Source of the DNA: Clostridia bacterium
GTDB taxonomy: Bacteria; Bacillota; Clostridia; Oscillospirales; Acutalibacteraceae
Assembly: GCA_900766585.1 (NCBI GenBank)
Contig: CAAFVV010000041.1
Coordinates: 36,620 to 100,619, forward strand
Direction of reading: 5' to 3'
DNA length: 64,000 nt
Shown here piece after piece: positions 9,901 through 17,862 of this stretch (the first letter of the stretch is position 1; each line of letters begins with the position of its first letter). The notes beneath the pieces are model-generated. The model was not told the origin of the DNA and made no database searches. It saw nothing but the letters and a program-made list of their open reading frames with translations. The position numbers and the translations under genes were made by a program.

Positions 9901-10534
9901 GGATCGTATGGCTCTGCCCTGCGGCTACGGCTTTGATTTTCACGCTGCCGTCGCCAACGGTAACCTTTCTGAGGGTTTCAATATAGGTTCCGTACCAATA
10001 TTTCCCCGCATTTTCATCGATTCCGAGGGCACCGTACTGATTGCAGCCGGCTGTCCATACTTCGCCGTTTTCGTCAAGTACAACGATATGGTCCCGCCCC
10101 ATGGCGACATCGATTATTTTCGCGGAGGTGCTGACCTTTGTAAGAACCGAGTCCTCAAATACGTAAGAACCCAGCTTTCTTGCCAGCTGCCCGCACGAAT
10201 TGTCTCCCGCCGTATAAAGATTGCCCTCATCGTCAATCACAAACGTATTGACATCCGATGCCGCGATCTTTTTAATGACCGTGGAGGCAATCACCCCGTC
10301 GAGCTTATATCCCTCGTCCGGCGTATATTTCACACTGTCGCCGAGCGTTTTTCCCTTTGCAACGGCCACAACCACGCTGTCGCTGAAGCTCGCGCCGTCT
10401 GCCGATACCTTCCCGCCGACAGCGGCTTTCACTGTGACGTTGACCGTTTCGTCTGCGGCCAGCCCCGCCATTGCCGGAACAAGGCCCAACAGGATACACA
10501 ATGCGAGCAGCCCGCCAAGTATTCGTTTCTTCAT
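6926..10534 (-). CDS. Cell-wall-anchored protein: RCC1 propeller, InlB repeats and doubled-CxxC repeats
   Basis: A 1202-residue surface protein. Seen in order: a signal peptide (about 1-27); an RCC1-type beta-propeller with about seven blades (VWTAGCNQYGALG, VWTAGYNSDGQLG and similar, residues 90-440); four InlB-type repeats with FAGW/FLGW motifs (about 490-760); a cysteine-rich region with paired CxxC motifs from about 770; five tandem 19-residue repeats around CDYCGK/CDYCEK (about 985-1080); and the sortase signal SPKTG at 1164 with hydrophobic span and KKKK tail. The paired cysteines could bind zinc, which is inference. The start follows GGAGGT and overlaps the stop of the upstream pseudogene by ATGA, so it may depend on coupled translation. 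Its partner molecule is unknown. Confidence 0.75.
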   Translation of the reverse strand: MKKRILGGLLALCILLGLVPAMAGLAADETVNVTVKAAVGGKVSADGASFSDSVVVAVAKGKTLGDSVKYTPDEGYKLDGVIASTVIKKIAASDVNTFVIDDEGNLYTAGDNSCGQLARKLGSYVFEDSVLTKVSTSAKIIDVAMGRDHIVVLDENGEVWTAGCNQYGALGIDENAGKYWYGTYIETLRKVTVGDGSVKIKAVAAGQSHTILIDENGGVWTAGYNSDGQLGRSENVNSGTPNAVFKKADGLENVKIADAAGGTAYTVLLDENGHVWTAGNNVYGQLGRRTAGNEDAAFEKVTDGIADVKITAIAAGNSHTVLLDESGHVWTAGCNLYGELGREMTGSANTTFEKADLQGAEGARFIAAGAGNTIVIDTDGNTRTCGIKGFGQLGRNTENTENPELFKVTDGIGSTKMMAAAAGNRHSILLDEGGGLWSCGGNQNGQLCRNGDLKKSETFAAVTDGMIQTITFDEMQNTVITSDRVFTVTSAVREKVQLEYDLGGGNWVDGFTPRDFAYKDEELVLPDASNVKKTGYTFAGWETSSLTADPIKCSAKWTANTYTVAFDGNGGTVAQETMRVTYGEPLDQMPIPRYKGYFFLGWYDRQQHGRQYSDKYGHSTTRYDKAEDCTLYAMWEEAPLCTVTFDPNGGTLTGAATCVEKQNECIREPSLDEWPVREGHNFLGWYTDAACKPEQKWDFDDPIPGNMTLYAGWEILSYVIRVRPENGEPDILIDQNYDTAVTPPTLTRVGYIFAGWDTPFPEKMPAKILTITARWTVCDHSGHTGANPTCTTSVICTACGGTIAALGHDFSVEQHDENTHWKKCSRCDERNEENPHDWDNGKVTVKPTCMTKGERIYTCDECGATKNEPIQASGHSWDQAWQYDAAHHWHECLNANCDVKNNDSAKDGYGAHTGGTAACTAEAICEYCHQSYGEKDPANHVGGTQEWTTRTAYVHEQKWSCCGAVIVASEAHEWADGVCSECGYVCLHDDTDKNHICDYCGKTISNHEDADKNHICDICGKVISNHEDADKNHVCDYCEKVISNHDDADKDHVCDYCEKVISNHEDADKDHVCNYCEKVITNHAGGKATCRDKAVCELCGKAYGELDATNHADLKHFPAKAATEDVKGNIAYWYCGGCGKYFTDAAATKEIAEADTVKEKLPDSPKTGENSCLWLWLALLLVSGGMATGAAVVSKKKKGSAK
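7288..7572 (-). repeat. Five tandem 57-bp repeats inside the RCC1-repeat protein gene
   Basis: Five in-frame copies of a 57-base unit, each coding for 19 residues of the form NHEDADKNHICDYCGKVIS. Copies differ at a few positions (NHDD, KDHV, CEK). The length keeps the reading frame, so copy number could change without breaking the protein. Confidence 0.8.
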
Positions 10535-11306
10535 TTTTCCATACCTCCGTGTCGATACTTCTTTTTACAGGTTACGGCGAGCGCCGTACAAACGCCGCCG
10601 CTGATAAACAGCAGCGCAAACCACAGCATACTGCTGTTGTTGACGCCGGTCTGCGGCGACTGATCACCGGATTCCGGTTTGCTTTCCGCCGGCTTTTTCT
10701 CAAGGGCATCCATTGCGTCCTCGATCGCCTTCGCCATACATGCAAATTTCCAAAAGAGATCCATAAACCGAAGGACAGGTCACCGCCTGCCATGTCACTT
10801 ACATTTTCTGCAAGCAGCTTGCCGCTGCCGGAAATGGTGACATTGCCGCGGTAGATGTCAATGCCTTCGGAAAAGGATTCCCTAACGTCGTTCGGATCCT
10901 CGGTATCATAGGACTCGCCGCCGATTGCGGTGAGTGTGCCGTCGCTGGCGACCCACTTTCACAAGCCGTTAGCATCCGGGGTAAACCTATACAGCGCTTT
11001 GGGATCGCTGTCCTCCAGCGTCAGGTGGCCGCCGTCTGCGACCTTGATAACACTGCCGCTGCCGGTCATCTCCAGCATATAGCCGTAAATATCCAGTGTA
11101 ACAGCACGCTTAACGATCAGCGTGGAGCTGACTGCAATGTCGCTCTTCAGCGTGATAACGTCCACAGTGCTGTCTGCCAGCGCGTTAACCAATTCCTACT
11201 CCGTTTCGACCTTTTTGGTGGTCTCCCCCTCGGCAAACACGCCTGTCGGCACAAGGCAGAGCACCATACATAAGGTAAGCAGGATACTGACTATTCGTTT
11301 CTTCAT
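10531..11306 (-). pseudogene. Broken beta-helix surface protein gene, paralogue of the gene at 4295-6586
   Basis: A start ATG at 11306 opens a good signal peptide (MKKRIVSILLTLCMVLCLVP), but codon 37 is TAG (11196-11198). The same frame then resumes with a sequence matching the start of the intact 763-residue protein (TLDIYGYMLEMTGSGSVIKV against TLDLNGYTLSRSG...). A second stop, TGA, lies at 10959-10961. A frameshift near 10740-10790 is needed to reach the C-terminal SPQTG sorting signal and KKK tail. With three lesions, and at about 250 codons against 763, this is a decayed copy with a large internal loss. TAG and TGA end other genes in the window, so recoding is unlikely. Its last bases still supply the ATGA junction to the next gene. 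Confidence 0.8.
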
Positions 11307-11337
11307 TTTGCCATACCTCCTCTTTTTTATGTATCAC

Positions 11338-12257
11338 TCAGTCAAGGGCGGTTATGGTAATGGTGCCCCTGAACGAAAAAAGATAGGTAGTATACTCGGC
11401 TTGCTCAAGCGCAAACCGCAGCACGATATCGCCGCTTTTGGCATCGTATACCCGGTTAAAGCTCAGCGTATGCTGCTCTCTTCTCGTCTCGCTCAGCTTT
11501 TTGCCTTTGTCCACCAGTACGCTCGTAAGATCCCTGCACAGCGGGTTATCATAGCCGTCCGTCATCCGGACGGAATAGAAGCCGTTGTCATCATTTGACA
11601 TGGCATAGACCGACCCGTTTACGCTCACCTGATAATGATCTCCCCGTGACAGTCGAACGGTATCCCCGTCACAGGAGACAAGCCCGCCGCTGCTCATTTT
11701 TCCCTGAAAATAGAGCGCTGCCGTTTCTTTTTGAAGATTGACCGATTGTACCGTTCCAACGCCGTAAAACCAGCCCGGGCTGCTGCCGTTCTGACCGGTA
11801 TCACCTTTGTCACCTTTATCGCCTTTTTCACCGGGGTCGCCTTTATCGCCCTTGTCTCCCTGATCCCCTTTGTCGCCTTTTTCGCCGTCTTTTCCGTCAG
11901 CTCCGGCGGCTTTTACGCCGGTGTCCGTCGTACCGATCCACCAGTTGCCGTTTTCGCCGATAAAAGGCGTTCTGCCGTCTTTGCCGTCGCTCCCGTTTTG
12001 ACCATCGGCGCCGTCTTTGCCGTCGGTGCCCTTTTCCCCCGCGGCGCCTTTCAGTTCGGCAATCGTTACAAGGTCATGCCATTCGCTTTCCCCGGTATAT
12101 TTCCACTGGATGGCCGTGCCGCTGCTGCGCACCTCCGGCAGCTGGGCGGTATGGCTTACCGCCTAGCTCCGCCCGCTCGCCAAAATGACGCACAGCGCCG
12201 CCAGAACAACGCACAGCGCCGAAAGCGCTCCCACGAGTACTTTTCCGCTTTTTTCAA
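11338..12257 (-). pseudogene. Collagen-like surface protein gene with broken signal peptide region
   Basis: The body (264 codons from 12132) holds a Gly-X-Y collagen-like tract (GEKGDKGDQGDKGDKGDPG and similar, about residues 28-118) and a C-terminal beta-rich domain of about 140 residues as in bacterial collagen-like proteins. It lacks a signal peptide as it stands. Just upstream the same frame reads a typical signal sequence (VLVGALSALCVVLAALCVIL), followed by an in-frame TAG at 12163-12165. The only start with a ribosome site (TTG at 12257 after GGAGG) is one base out of frame, in an A tract. Adding one A would give MKKSGKVLVGALS. So a frameshift and a nonsense change separate start from body. 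Weak expression from the GTG at 12132 without export is the alternative. Confidence 0.65.
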
Positions 12258-12470
12258 CCTTCGATACCTCCGTTCACACATTCTGCACGGTAGTTCCCGG
12301 CAGACAGGACGCCCCCGGCCTGAAGGTTCTCTGTGGGGAATTTTTCCTAGTATGTGCCCTTAGCCGCGGCATCATGCACGCAGACCCGGACACGCAGGAG
12401 ATTTTGCGGCCCCCGTTGTGCCGCTCCGTCGTTTTTTGCCCTTTATTTAACTAATCGACCACTTAGCATA

Positions 12471-12499
12471 AGTATAACAAAGGCTAACAAAAAAAGCAA
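12471..12499 (-). promoter_or_regulatory. Sigma-A promoter of the surface-protein gene group
   Basis: Minus-strand -35 TTGCTT (12494-12499), 17-base spacer, -10 TATACT (12471-12476). Arms TTAGC and GCTAA flank the -10 box and may be an operator. The leader from about 12464 to the TTG at 12257 is about 200 bases long, GC-rich and non-coding; I could not match it to a known riboswitch. Confidence 0.6.
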
Positions 12500-12630
12500 G
12501 GGAATGACCGAAAAAAGTTCCGAAAAAACGGCGGCAGGGTCCCGCCAAGCGACCGTTTTGCCGTTCACGCACACCGGCGCCGGCGGCAAACGCCGTCACC
12601 GCCTGCTTTGCGGCATTCCCCAGCCAAATA

Positions 12631-12662
12631 TCCCCCGTGCCGCCTTGCTGCGGCACGGGGGA
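12631..12662 (-). terminator. Terminator of the WG-repeat lipoprotein operon
   Basis: A 13-base perfect inverted repeat (TCCCCCGTGCCGC / GCGGCACGGGGGA, 6-base loop) begins 22 bases beyond the stop codon of the PstS-like gene and is followed by ATATTTGG on the minus strand. It ends the operon that starts at the 19344-19372 promoter. Confidence 0.75.
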
Positions 12663-12684
12663 CGATACCGCTTTTTGAGGAAGC

Positions 12685-13647
12685 TCAGTCGGCTTTTCCG
12701 GCAGGGACATAGCCGAGCTTTTTAAGCAGCGTCTGCCCGCTCACGCTGAGCAGCCAGCGGTGCAGAACGGCGGTGGGGCTGTCCTCGGCAAGCCCTGCCT
12801 TGCTGACCACATAATAGTTGTTGCGGAACGGGTATTTGCCGGAGGCGATCGTGTCGGCATCGGGGGCAATGCCGTCGACCTTCAAAAGCTTCAGGTCCTT
12901 GGCCATGCCCATATTCACGGCATAATAGTACATGGTGTAGCCGAGGGCGGCGGGCGAGCCGTCAAAGGACGCCACCGCGTCCACCAGACCGCCCATGCTG
13001 TTGACGACATAGGTGCCCTCAGCCTTCATCATCGGGGTATCGCCCATGACCAGTTTTTTCATGGCCGCCTGACTGCCCGCCTCCTCATTGCGCTGGAACG
13101 CGATAATGTCGAGGTCGCTGCCGCCGACCTGCGACCAGTTGGTGATCTTGCCGCTGTAGATATCGCGGATCTGATCGGGGGTCAGCGAATCGACGGGATT
13201 GTCCTTGTTGACGATGAACACCAGTCCGTCATAGGCGAGAATATCCATCTGCCAGTTGTAGCCGTTCTTCTTTTTCTCCGTCCAAATGGTCTCGGCGGGT
13301 TCGGCAGCCAGCAGCAGATCGGCGTTGCCCTCCATCAACTCCCGATAGGACTGCGTTGTGCGGGAGAAGCTGAGCAAATTCTGCACCTGCTCCTTGGTCT
13401 CACCGAGCAGCACCATCGCCACGCCCTCCGCCATCGGTTTGGTGGAGGAGGAGCCGTTCAGCCGCGGGAGATTCTGCCGCGTGAACTGAAACCCCGTATC
13501 GGCTTTTGTCGCAGAGGTCGCGGGCGTCCCGACCACGGAGGTGTCCGAGGTTTCGGCGGGCGTTTTATCGCAGCCGGGCAGCAAAAGCAGCAGTGCCGCG
13601 GCAGCGGTCAGCAGGGACAACGCGCGTTTTTTAGTCAGTTTCAGCAT
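12685..13647 (-). CDS. PstS-like phosphate-binding lipoprotein
   Basis: A 320-residue lipoprotein with lipobox LLPGC (Cys26), a Thr/Ser-rich linker, and a periplasmic-binding fold of the PstS type. The ligand-loop motif LNGSSSTKPMAEGVA (about residue 64) and the later DIYSGKITNW stretch are characteristic of phosphate-binding PstS proteins. PstS normally delivers phosphate to PstCAB, but no permease or ATPase gene is here. It is instead the last gene of an operon of four WG-repeat-like lipoproteins. A phosphate scavenger working with a remote Pst system, or a binding protein reused for another anion, are both possible. The start follows AGGAGGAATTTTT. Confidence 0.75.
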   Translation of the reverse strand: MLKLTKKRALSLLTAAAALLLLLPGCDKTPAETSDTSVVGTPATSATKADTGFQFTRQNLPRLNGSSSTKPMAEGVAMVLLGETKEQVQNLLSFSRTTQSYRELMEGNADLLLAAEPAETIWTEKKKNGYNWQMDILAYDGLVFIVNKDNPVDSLTPDQIRDIYSGKITNWSQVGGSDLDIIAFQRNEEAGSQAAMKKLVMGDTPMMKAEGTYVVNSMGGLVDAVASFDGSPAALGYTMYYYAVNMGMAKDLKLLKVDGIAPDADTIASGKYPFRNNYYVVSKAGLAEDSPTAVLHRWLLSVSGQTLLKKLGYVPAGKAD

Positions 13648-13687
13648 AAAAATTCCTCCTCAGATCAACACATATTCCGAAAGCCGG

Positions 13688-15007
13688 TCACGCAGCGGGC
13701 TTGGCGGTGTAGCAAAACACGCATTCGCCGTCTGTCAGACGGTAATACGCCGTCACACTCGCCCGCGTGCGGTTACCCGGACATTCCACATAAAGATAGT
13801 CGCCGTAGACGTTGAAATAATAGTAGACATCCTTCTCCAAGGGCAGCGTCAGCCCGAGCGGCTTGCCGTCACCGTCATAGACCGCGGCAAGCTCTTTGCC
13901 GTCTCTTTCGGTCACGGCGACAAAGCGGGCTTCGCCGGTGAAGGCGTCGTACATCTGGCAACGGATGTCCTTTTCCGCCAGCGCAGCCGGCAGCTCCGGG
14001 ACGCGGGGCAGGCTGTCGTCCACCGGAATCGGCGGATAATCGCTTGATTCGCTGACATAGCCCGCAAGCGGCGGGGTCCTGACCTCGCCGGTATCGGCAA
14101 ACAGGTAATGCAAGACGGTACAGCCGCCCGTTCCCTCGTCAAAGTGGGCGACATATCCGACGCCCTTGTACCAGAACAGCTGCGTCGCGGGCGCCGACCC
14201 GCCGCTGAAGGCATAGCCGACATCATAGCCGATCTGCTCCTGCGTAAAGGCCGAGAGCGTTTTGCCGGTGCGGTCACGCACCGTGACCGAGCCGTCGAAG
14301 CCATGGAACGCGAAGAGCACGCCGTCCATATCCGTCTGCACCCAGCAGTAATCGCCGCCCGACAGCTCGGCGATCACGCGCAGCCGCCGGTCAACGACGG
14401 TCAGCGAGCCGTCCGTGCGGAACAGGATATATCCGCCGCTGAAGGCGTCATCATAGATGTAGCCGTCGTCGAGTACGGTTCTGCCGTCCTGCGAGACGAG
14501 AACCCGCTGACAATAGAGATTTTCCAGCTGCGGGGAGCGGGCGTACATCTTCGCCACGCGCGGATCGTCCTCCGCCTTCGGCGTGTTGCCGGTGAGGAAC
14601 CACACGCCCTCCCGCAGCTCGCAGGTGGAATAGATCGCCGGGGTCAGCACCCGCAGCGCGGAATCCGTTAAACCGTAGATATCCCACGCGTCCTCGTTGT
14701 CGTCCAGATGGGCGCTCTGTCCGACATAGCTGAGAATCGCGCCGTAGTCGTCGCGCGGCTGTATCCGCGCGGCATAGTGGGGCGAAAACGTGTAGAGATC
14801 GCCGTCCGCCCGCTCCCGCTTTTCGATCGGGTCAAGCGGGAGAAACCCGGCGGCAGATACGCCGCTTTCCGCCGGAGTCGACGCCGTTTCCGACGGTGCG
14901 GACGGCGTGCCGGACGATTCCGGCGGCGTTTTTGCGCAGCCCGGCAGTAAAAGCAGGGCAGCAGCCGTCAGCACGCATAAAATACGGCAGATACTTCCTC
15001 TTTGCAT
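13688..15007 (-). CDS. WG-repeat-like lipoprotein, paralogue 1
   Basis: A 439-residue lipoprotein (lipobox LLPGC, Cys24) and fourth gene of a tandem paralogue array. After a Ser/Pro/Thr linker it has propeller-like repeats resembling WG repeats (YGLTDSALRVLTPAIYSTC, then GGYILFRTDGSLTVVDRRL and FAFHGFDGSVTVRDRTGKT). Its role is unknown; the fold suggests an extracellular beta-propeller for binding. It is the most divergent of the four, with a different C-terminal third (YFNVYGDYLYVECPGNRTRA). The ATG at 15007 was preferred over the one at 15013 because it is correctly spaced from GAGGGGGA. A gap of 40 bases leads to the PstS-like gene. Confidence 0.65.
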   Translation of the reverse strand: MQRGSICRILCVLTAAALLLLPGCAKTPPESSGTPSAPSETASTPAESGVSAAGFLPLDPIEKRERADGDLYTFSPHYAARIQPRDDYGAILSYVGQSAHLDDNEDAWDIYGLTDSALRVLTPAIYSTCELREGVWFLTGNTPKAEDDPRVAKMYARSPQLENLYCQRVLVSQDGRTVLDDGYIYDDAFSGGYILFRTDGSLTVVDRRLRVIAELSGGDYCWVQTDMDGVLFAFHGFDGSVTVRDRTGKTLSAFTQEQIGYDVGYAFSGGSAPATQLFWYKGVGYVAHFDEGTGGCTVLHYLFADTGEVRTPPLAGYVSESSDYPPIPVDDSLPRVPELPAALAEKDIRCQMYDAFTGEARFVAVTERDGKELAAVYDGDGKPLGLTLPLEKDVYYYFNVYGDYLYVECPGNRTRASVTAYYRLTDGECVFCYTAKPAA

Positions 15008-15030
15008 GAACATTCCCCCTCAGTCTCCTG

Positions 15031-16440
15031 CTACATCCCGTCTTCCGCCGGAGCGGCGCGGTAATAAAACACATGTTTGCCGTCTGACAGGCGTATGTAC
15101 TGCGTGACATAAGCGGCGGAGCCGCCGTCTGCGCGGTAAGCGCCGGTTTGCTCATACCGGACAAATTTCAGATAGCCGCTGTCCAGCGTACCGCGATCCC
15201 CCTTGAGGGCGGGAACGACGGTGCGGCCGGCGCTGTCGTATACCGTCCACTCGATCGTCTCGTTATACTCCTCCCCCTCGCCGTAGTCGCTGTCCGTGGC
15301 GTAATAATAGATCTGCTCTGTATCCCTGTCCCTGACCGCAAAATAGTTTGTACGGCTTCTCACCGTCTTCGGCACGTCGGCATCGGAAACGGAGACCTTT
15401 TCGGAAACATAGGGTTCCTCAAACCGCTCCTGCTCCACATAGCCGCTGCTTATCAATCCCCTGACCGGCGGCTTTTTCACCTCGCCGGTATCGGCATACA
15501 GATAACAGCTGATCCATCCCTCTCCGCCGCCGTAATGCTGCACATAGCCGATGCCGCCCTGCCAGATAAGCTCCGTCTTCGGCTGTGCGACCGCCGCAGC
15601 CTTGTAGCGCACATCATCGCCGATCTGCGCCTTGGTAAAATACGAGACGGTCCTGCCGGTGCGGTCACGCACCGTGACTGAGCCGTCGAAGCCGTGGAAC
15701 GCAAACAGCCGTCCCTTTTCGATCGGCTGCACCCAGCAGTAATCGCCACCGGAGAGCTTAGCGGTGACAACGCCCTTTTCGCTGATCAGCGTCAGCGAGC
15801 CGTCAATCGAAAACAGCATATAGCCGTCCTTAATCCGCTCGTAGTAACAGTAGTTGTTGTCGAGTATCCAGCTGCCGTCCCGCGCGATGACCTGAAGGTG
15901 CTGATAGAGGTACTCCAGCTGACGGTTATATATATAGATCGTTTTGGTGCGCGGGTCATCCTCCAGCTTCCAGGTGTTGCCGAGCAGAAACAGCAGATAG
16001 TCATTGCCGCCGACGCTGTCATAAACGGCAGGGGTCAACATGCGCAGCTGCGCGTCCAGCAGCCCGTAGACCGGGTAGACGCTGTTCGATGTCCCGACCG
16101 CCCCGGCATAGGTGTGTAGGGTGCCGTAGTCGCCGCGCGGGGTAAATTTCCGGCTGTACTGCGGCGAAAAAGCGAAGAGGTTTTCCTCCCACGGCGCGGA
16201 CTGTCCCAGCCGCAGCGACTGCAGAAAATTCCAGTTGACCCACACGCCGTCGCTTTTATGGCTGCCCGTATAGCGCGGGTCGGCGGTCGGCGCCGTCACG
16301 GCGGAAGCGTCAGCTGGCGCCGTCGCTGCGGGTGCAGACAACGCATCCGACAGATCTGCCTGCGCTTTTTTGCAGCCGGACAGCAAAAGCAGCGCCGCCG
16401 TCAGCGCGCACAGGGCGCGGCAGGCAGAGGTTGCCCGCAT
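15031..16440 (-). CDS. WG-repeat-like lipoprotein, paralogue 2
   Basis: A 469-residue lipoprotein (lipobox LLSGC, Cys23), third gene of the array. It shares the family core: YGLLDAQLRMLTPAVYDS, a strand set ending in GDYCWVQPIEKGRLFAFHGF, then SVTVRDRTGRTVSYFTKAQI, and YADTGEVKKPPV. The C-terminal domain carries NYFAVRDRDTEQIYYYATDS and ends with a strand on the conserved RLSDGKHVFYYR pattern. Start at 16440 after GGAGG; the upstream TTG-type extension to 16464 is less likely because it would overlap the preceding gene. No enzymatic motif is visible. The function is unknown; a surface sensor or ligand-binding protein is a guess. Confidence 0.65.
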   Translation of the reverse strand: MRATSACRALCALTAALLLLSGCKKAQADLSDALSAPAATAPADASAVTAPTADPRYTGSHKSDGVWVNWNFLQSLRLGQSAPWEENLFAFSPQYSRKFTPRGDYGTLHTYAGAVGTSNSVYPVYGLLDAQLRMLTPAVYDSVGGNDYLLFLLGNTWKLEDDPRTKTIYIYNRQLEYLYQHLQVIARDGSWILDNNYCYYERIKDGYMLFSIDGSLTLISEKGVVTAKLSGGDYCWVQPIEKGRLFAFHGFDGSVTVRDRTGRTVSYFTKAQIGDDVRYKAAAVAQPKTELIWQGGIGYVQHYGGGEGWISCYLYADTGEVKKPPVRGLISSGYVEQERFEEPYVSEKVSVSDADVPKTVRSRTNYFAVRDRDTEQIYYYATDSDYGEGEEYNETIEWTVYDSAGRTVVPALKGDRGTLDSGYLKFVRYEQTGAYRADGGSAAYVTQYIRLSDGKHVFYYRAAPAEDGM

Positions 16441-16453
16441 ACTCGTTCCCTCC

Positions 16454-17848
16454 TCAGTCGTCAATCTCCTGCTCCATATCGTTTATATCGGCACGGAGGC
16501 GAAACACGATCTCACTGTCTGCACAGCGGATAAATGTCGTTGTATACCCATCGTCTGTGCTGCGCACCTGCTTTATGTACCCGCCGCTCAGCGTATCGCC
16601 GCTTTTGCCGAAATTTTTCATGACCAGCCTGCCGGTATGATCATACAGATCCCACAGCTCCTGATCCTCATAGCTTTCCCCCGGCTCGCAGACTCGGTTG
16701 GTGGCACAAAAGTATATCTCCCCGGTGAGCAGATCCTTGTATGCTCCGTAGGCTCTGGTCAGCCGCACGGCTTCGGGCACCTCGGCCTCGGGCACGGACA
16801 CCTCATGGGAAACATAAGGCGTCTCCGCCTCGTCCGGCTCCACAAAGCTGTTGCGCACCAAGCCCTTGACCGGCGGCTTTTTCACCTCACCCGTGTCGGC
16901 ATACAGGTAGCGCGTAATCCATTCCCTTCCGTAACCGCTGTCATCGTAGTGCTGCACATAGCCGATGCTGTCCTTCCAGACCAGCTGCACCTTTGGCGGC
17001 AAGCCGCCCGGATAGGTAAACCGCACGTCGTCGCCCATCTGCGCCTTGGTGAAGCGGGAAACGGTTTTTCCGGTGCGGTCGCGCACCGTGACCGCGCCGT
17101 CGAGGCCATGGAACGCGAACAGCCGTCCCTTTTCGATCGGCTGCACCCAGCAGTAGTCGCCGCCGGAGAGCTTGGCGGTAATCTTGCCCTTGTCGTTGAT
17201 CAGCGTCAGTGAACCGTCGACCGAAAACAGCATATACCCGTCGGTGATGCGCTCATAAAGGCAGTAGTTATCATCGAGCATCCAGCTGCCGTCCCGCGCG
17301 ATAACCTGAATATGCTGATAGAGACATTCAAACTGCCCGTCATACGCGTAGATCTTTTTCACCCGCGGGTCATCCTCCGCTTTCCAGGTATTGCCGTAAA
17401 GGAGCCAGACCTCCGCGCCGTCGCTGTCGCTGATGCCGTCATAGACGGCGGGGGTCAGGATGCGCAGCTGCGCGTCCAGCAGCCCATAGACCGGGTAGGC
17501 ATAGCTGCCCACGTTTATCACCCCGGTATAGGTATGCAGGGCGCCGTAATCGTCACGCGGGGTAAAGGTCAGCTTGTAGTGCGGCGAAAAGGCGACCGAA
17601 TTCGCATCGTCTGTATCCACAGACGGGTCGGGAGACGGCAAAATGTTCCAGTTGACCTGCACACCGTCGCTGTTTTTGCCGGGAACGGGGAACATATCCG
17701 TGCTCGACCTCGTCGCCGGCGTAACCGTCGATGCTGCGGGCGCGGACGACGCATCCGACGATTCACCCGGCGTTTTTTCACAGCCGGGCAGCAAAAGCAG
17801 AGCCGCCGTCAGCGCACACAGGGTGCGGCACACCAGTCGTTTTCGCAT
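16454..17848 (-). CDS. WG-repeat-like lipoprotein, paralogue 3
   Basis: A 464-residue lipoprotein (lipobox LLPGC, Cys23), second gene of the array. The central part, about residues 205-330, is nearly identical to paralogue 4 in both protein and DNA (GDYCWVQPIEKGRLFAFHG, DGAVTVRDRTGKTVSRFTKA, QMGDDVRFTYPGG), while the two ends differ more. This is the pattern left by recent duplication or gene conversion. The C-terminus (DSEIVFRLRADINDMEQEID) departs from the others' FYYRxAP ending. It sits 14 bases after paralogue 4. Function unknown; extracellular and lipid-anchored by its signal. Confidence 0.65.
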   Translation of the reverse strand: MRKRLVCRTLCALTAALLLLPGCEKTPGESSDASSAPAASTVTPATRSSTDMFPVPGKNSDGVQVNWNILPSPDPSVDTDDANSVAFSPHYKLTFTPRDDYGALHTYTGVINVGSYAYPVYGLLDAQLRILTPAVYDGISDSDGAEVWLLYGNTWKAEDDPRVKKIYAYDGQFECLYQHIQVIARDGSWMLDDNYCLYERITDGYMLFSVDGSLTLINDKGKITAKLSGGDYCWVQPIEKGRLFAFHGLDGAVTVRDRTGKTVSRFTKAQMGDDVRFTYPGGLPPKVQLVWKDSIGYVQHYDDSGYGREWITRYLYADTGEVKKPPVKGLVRNSFVEPDEAETPYVSHEVSVPEAEVPEAVRLTRAYGAYKDLLTGEIYFCATNRVCEPGESYEDQELWDLYDHTGRLVMKNFGKSGDTLSGGYIKQVRSTDDGYTTTFIRCADSEIVFRLRADINDMEQEIDD

Positions 17849-17862
17849 AGCCGGTCTCCTCC

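Noticed and set aside
10531..12257. Stop-codon reassignment (TAG or TGA read as an amino acid)
   Set aside because: TAG and TGA end many intact genes here, and the broken genes also carry frameshifts, so decay explains them better.
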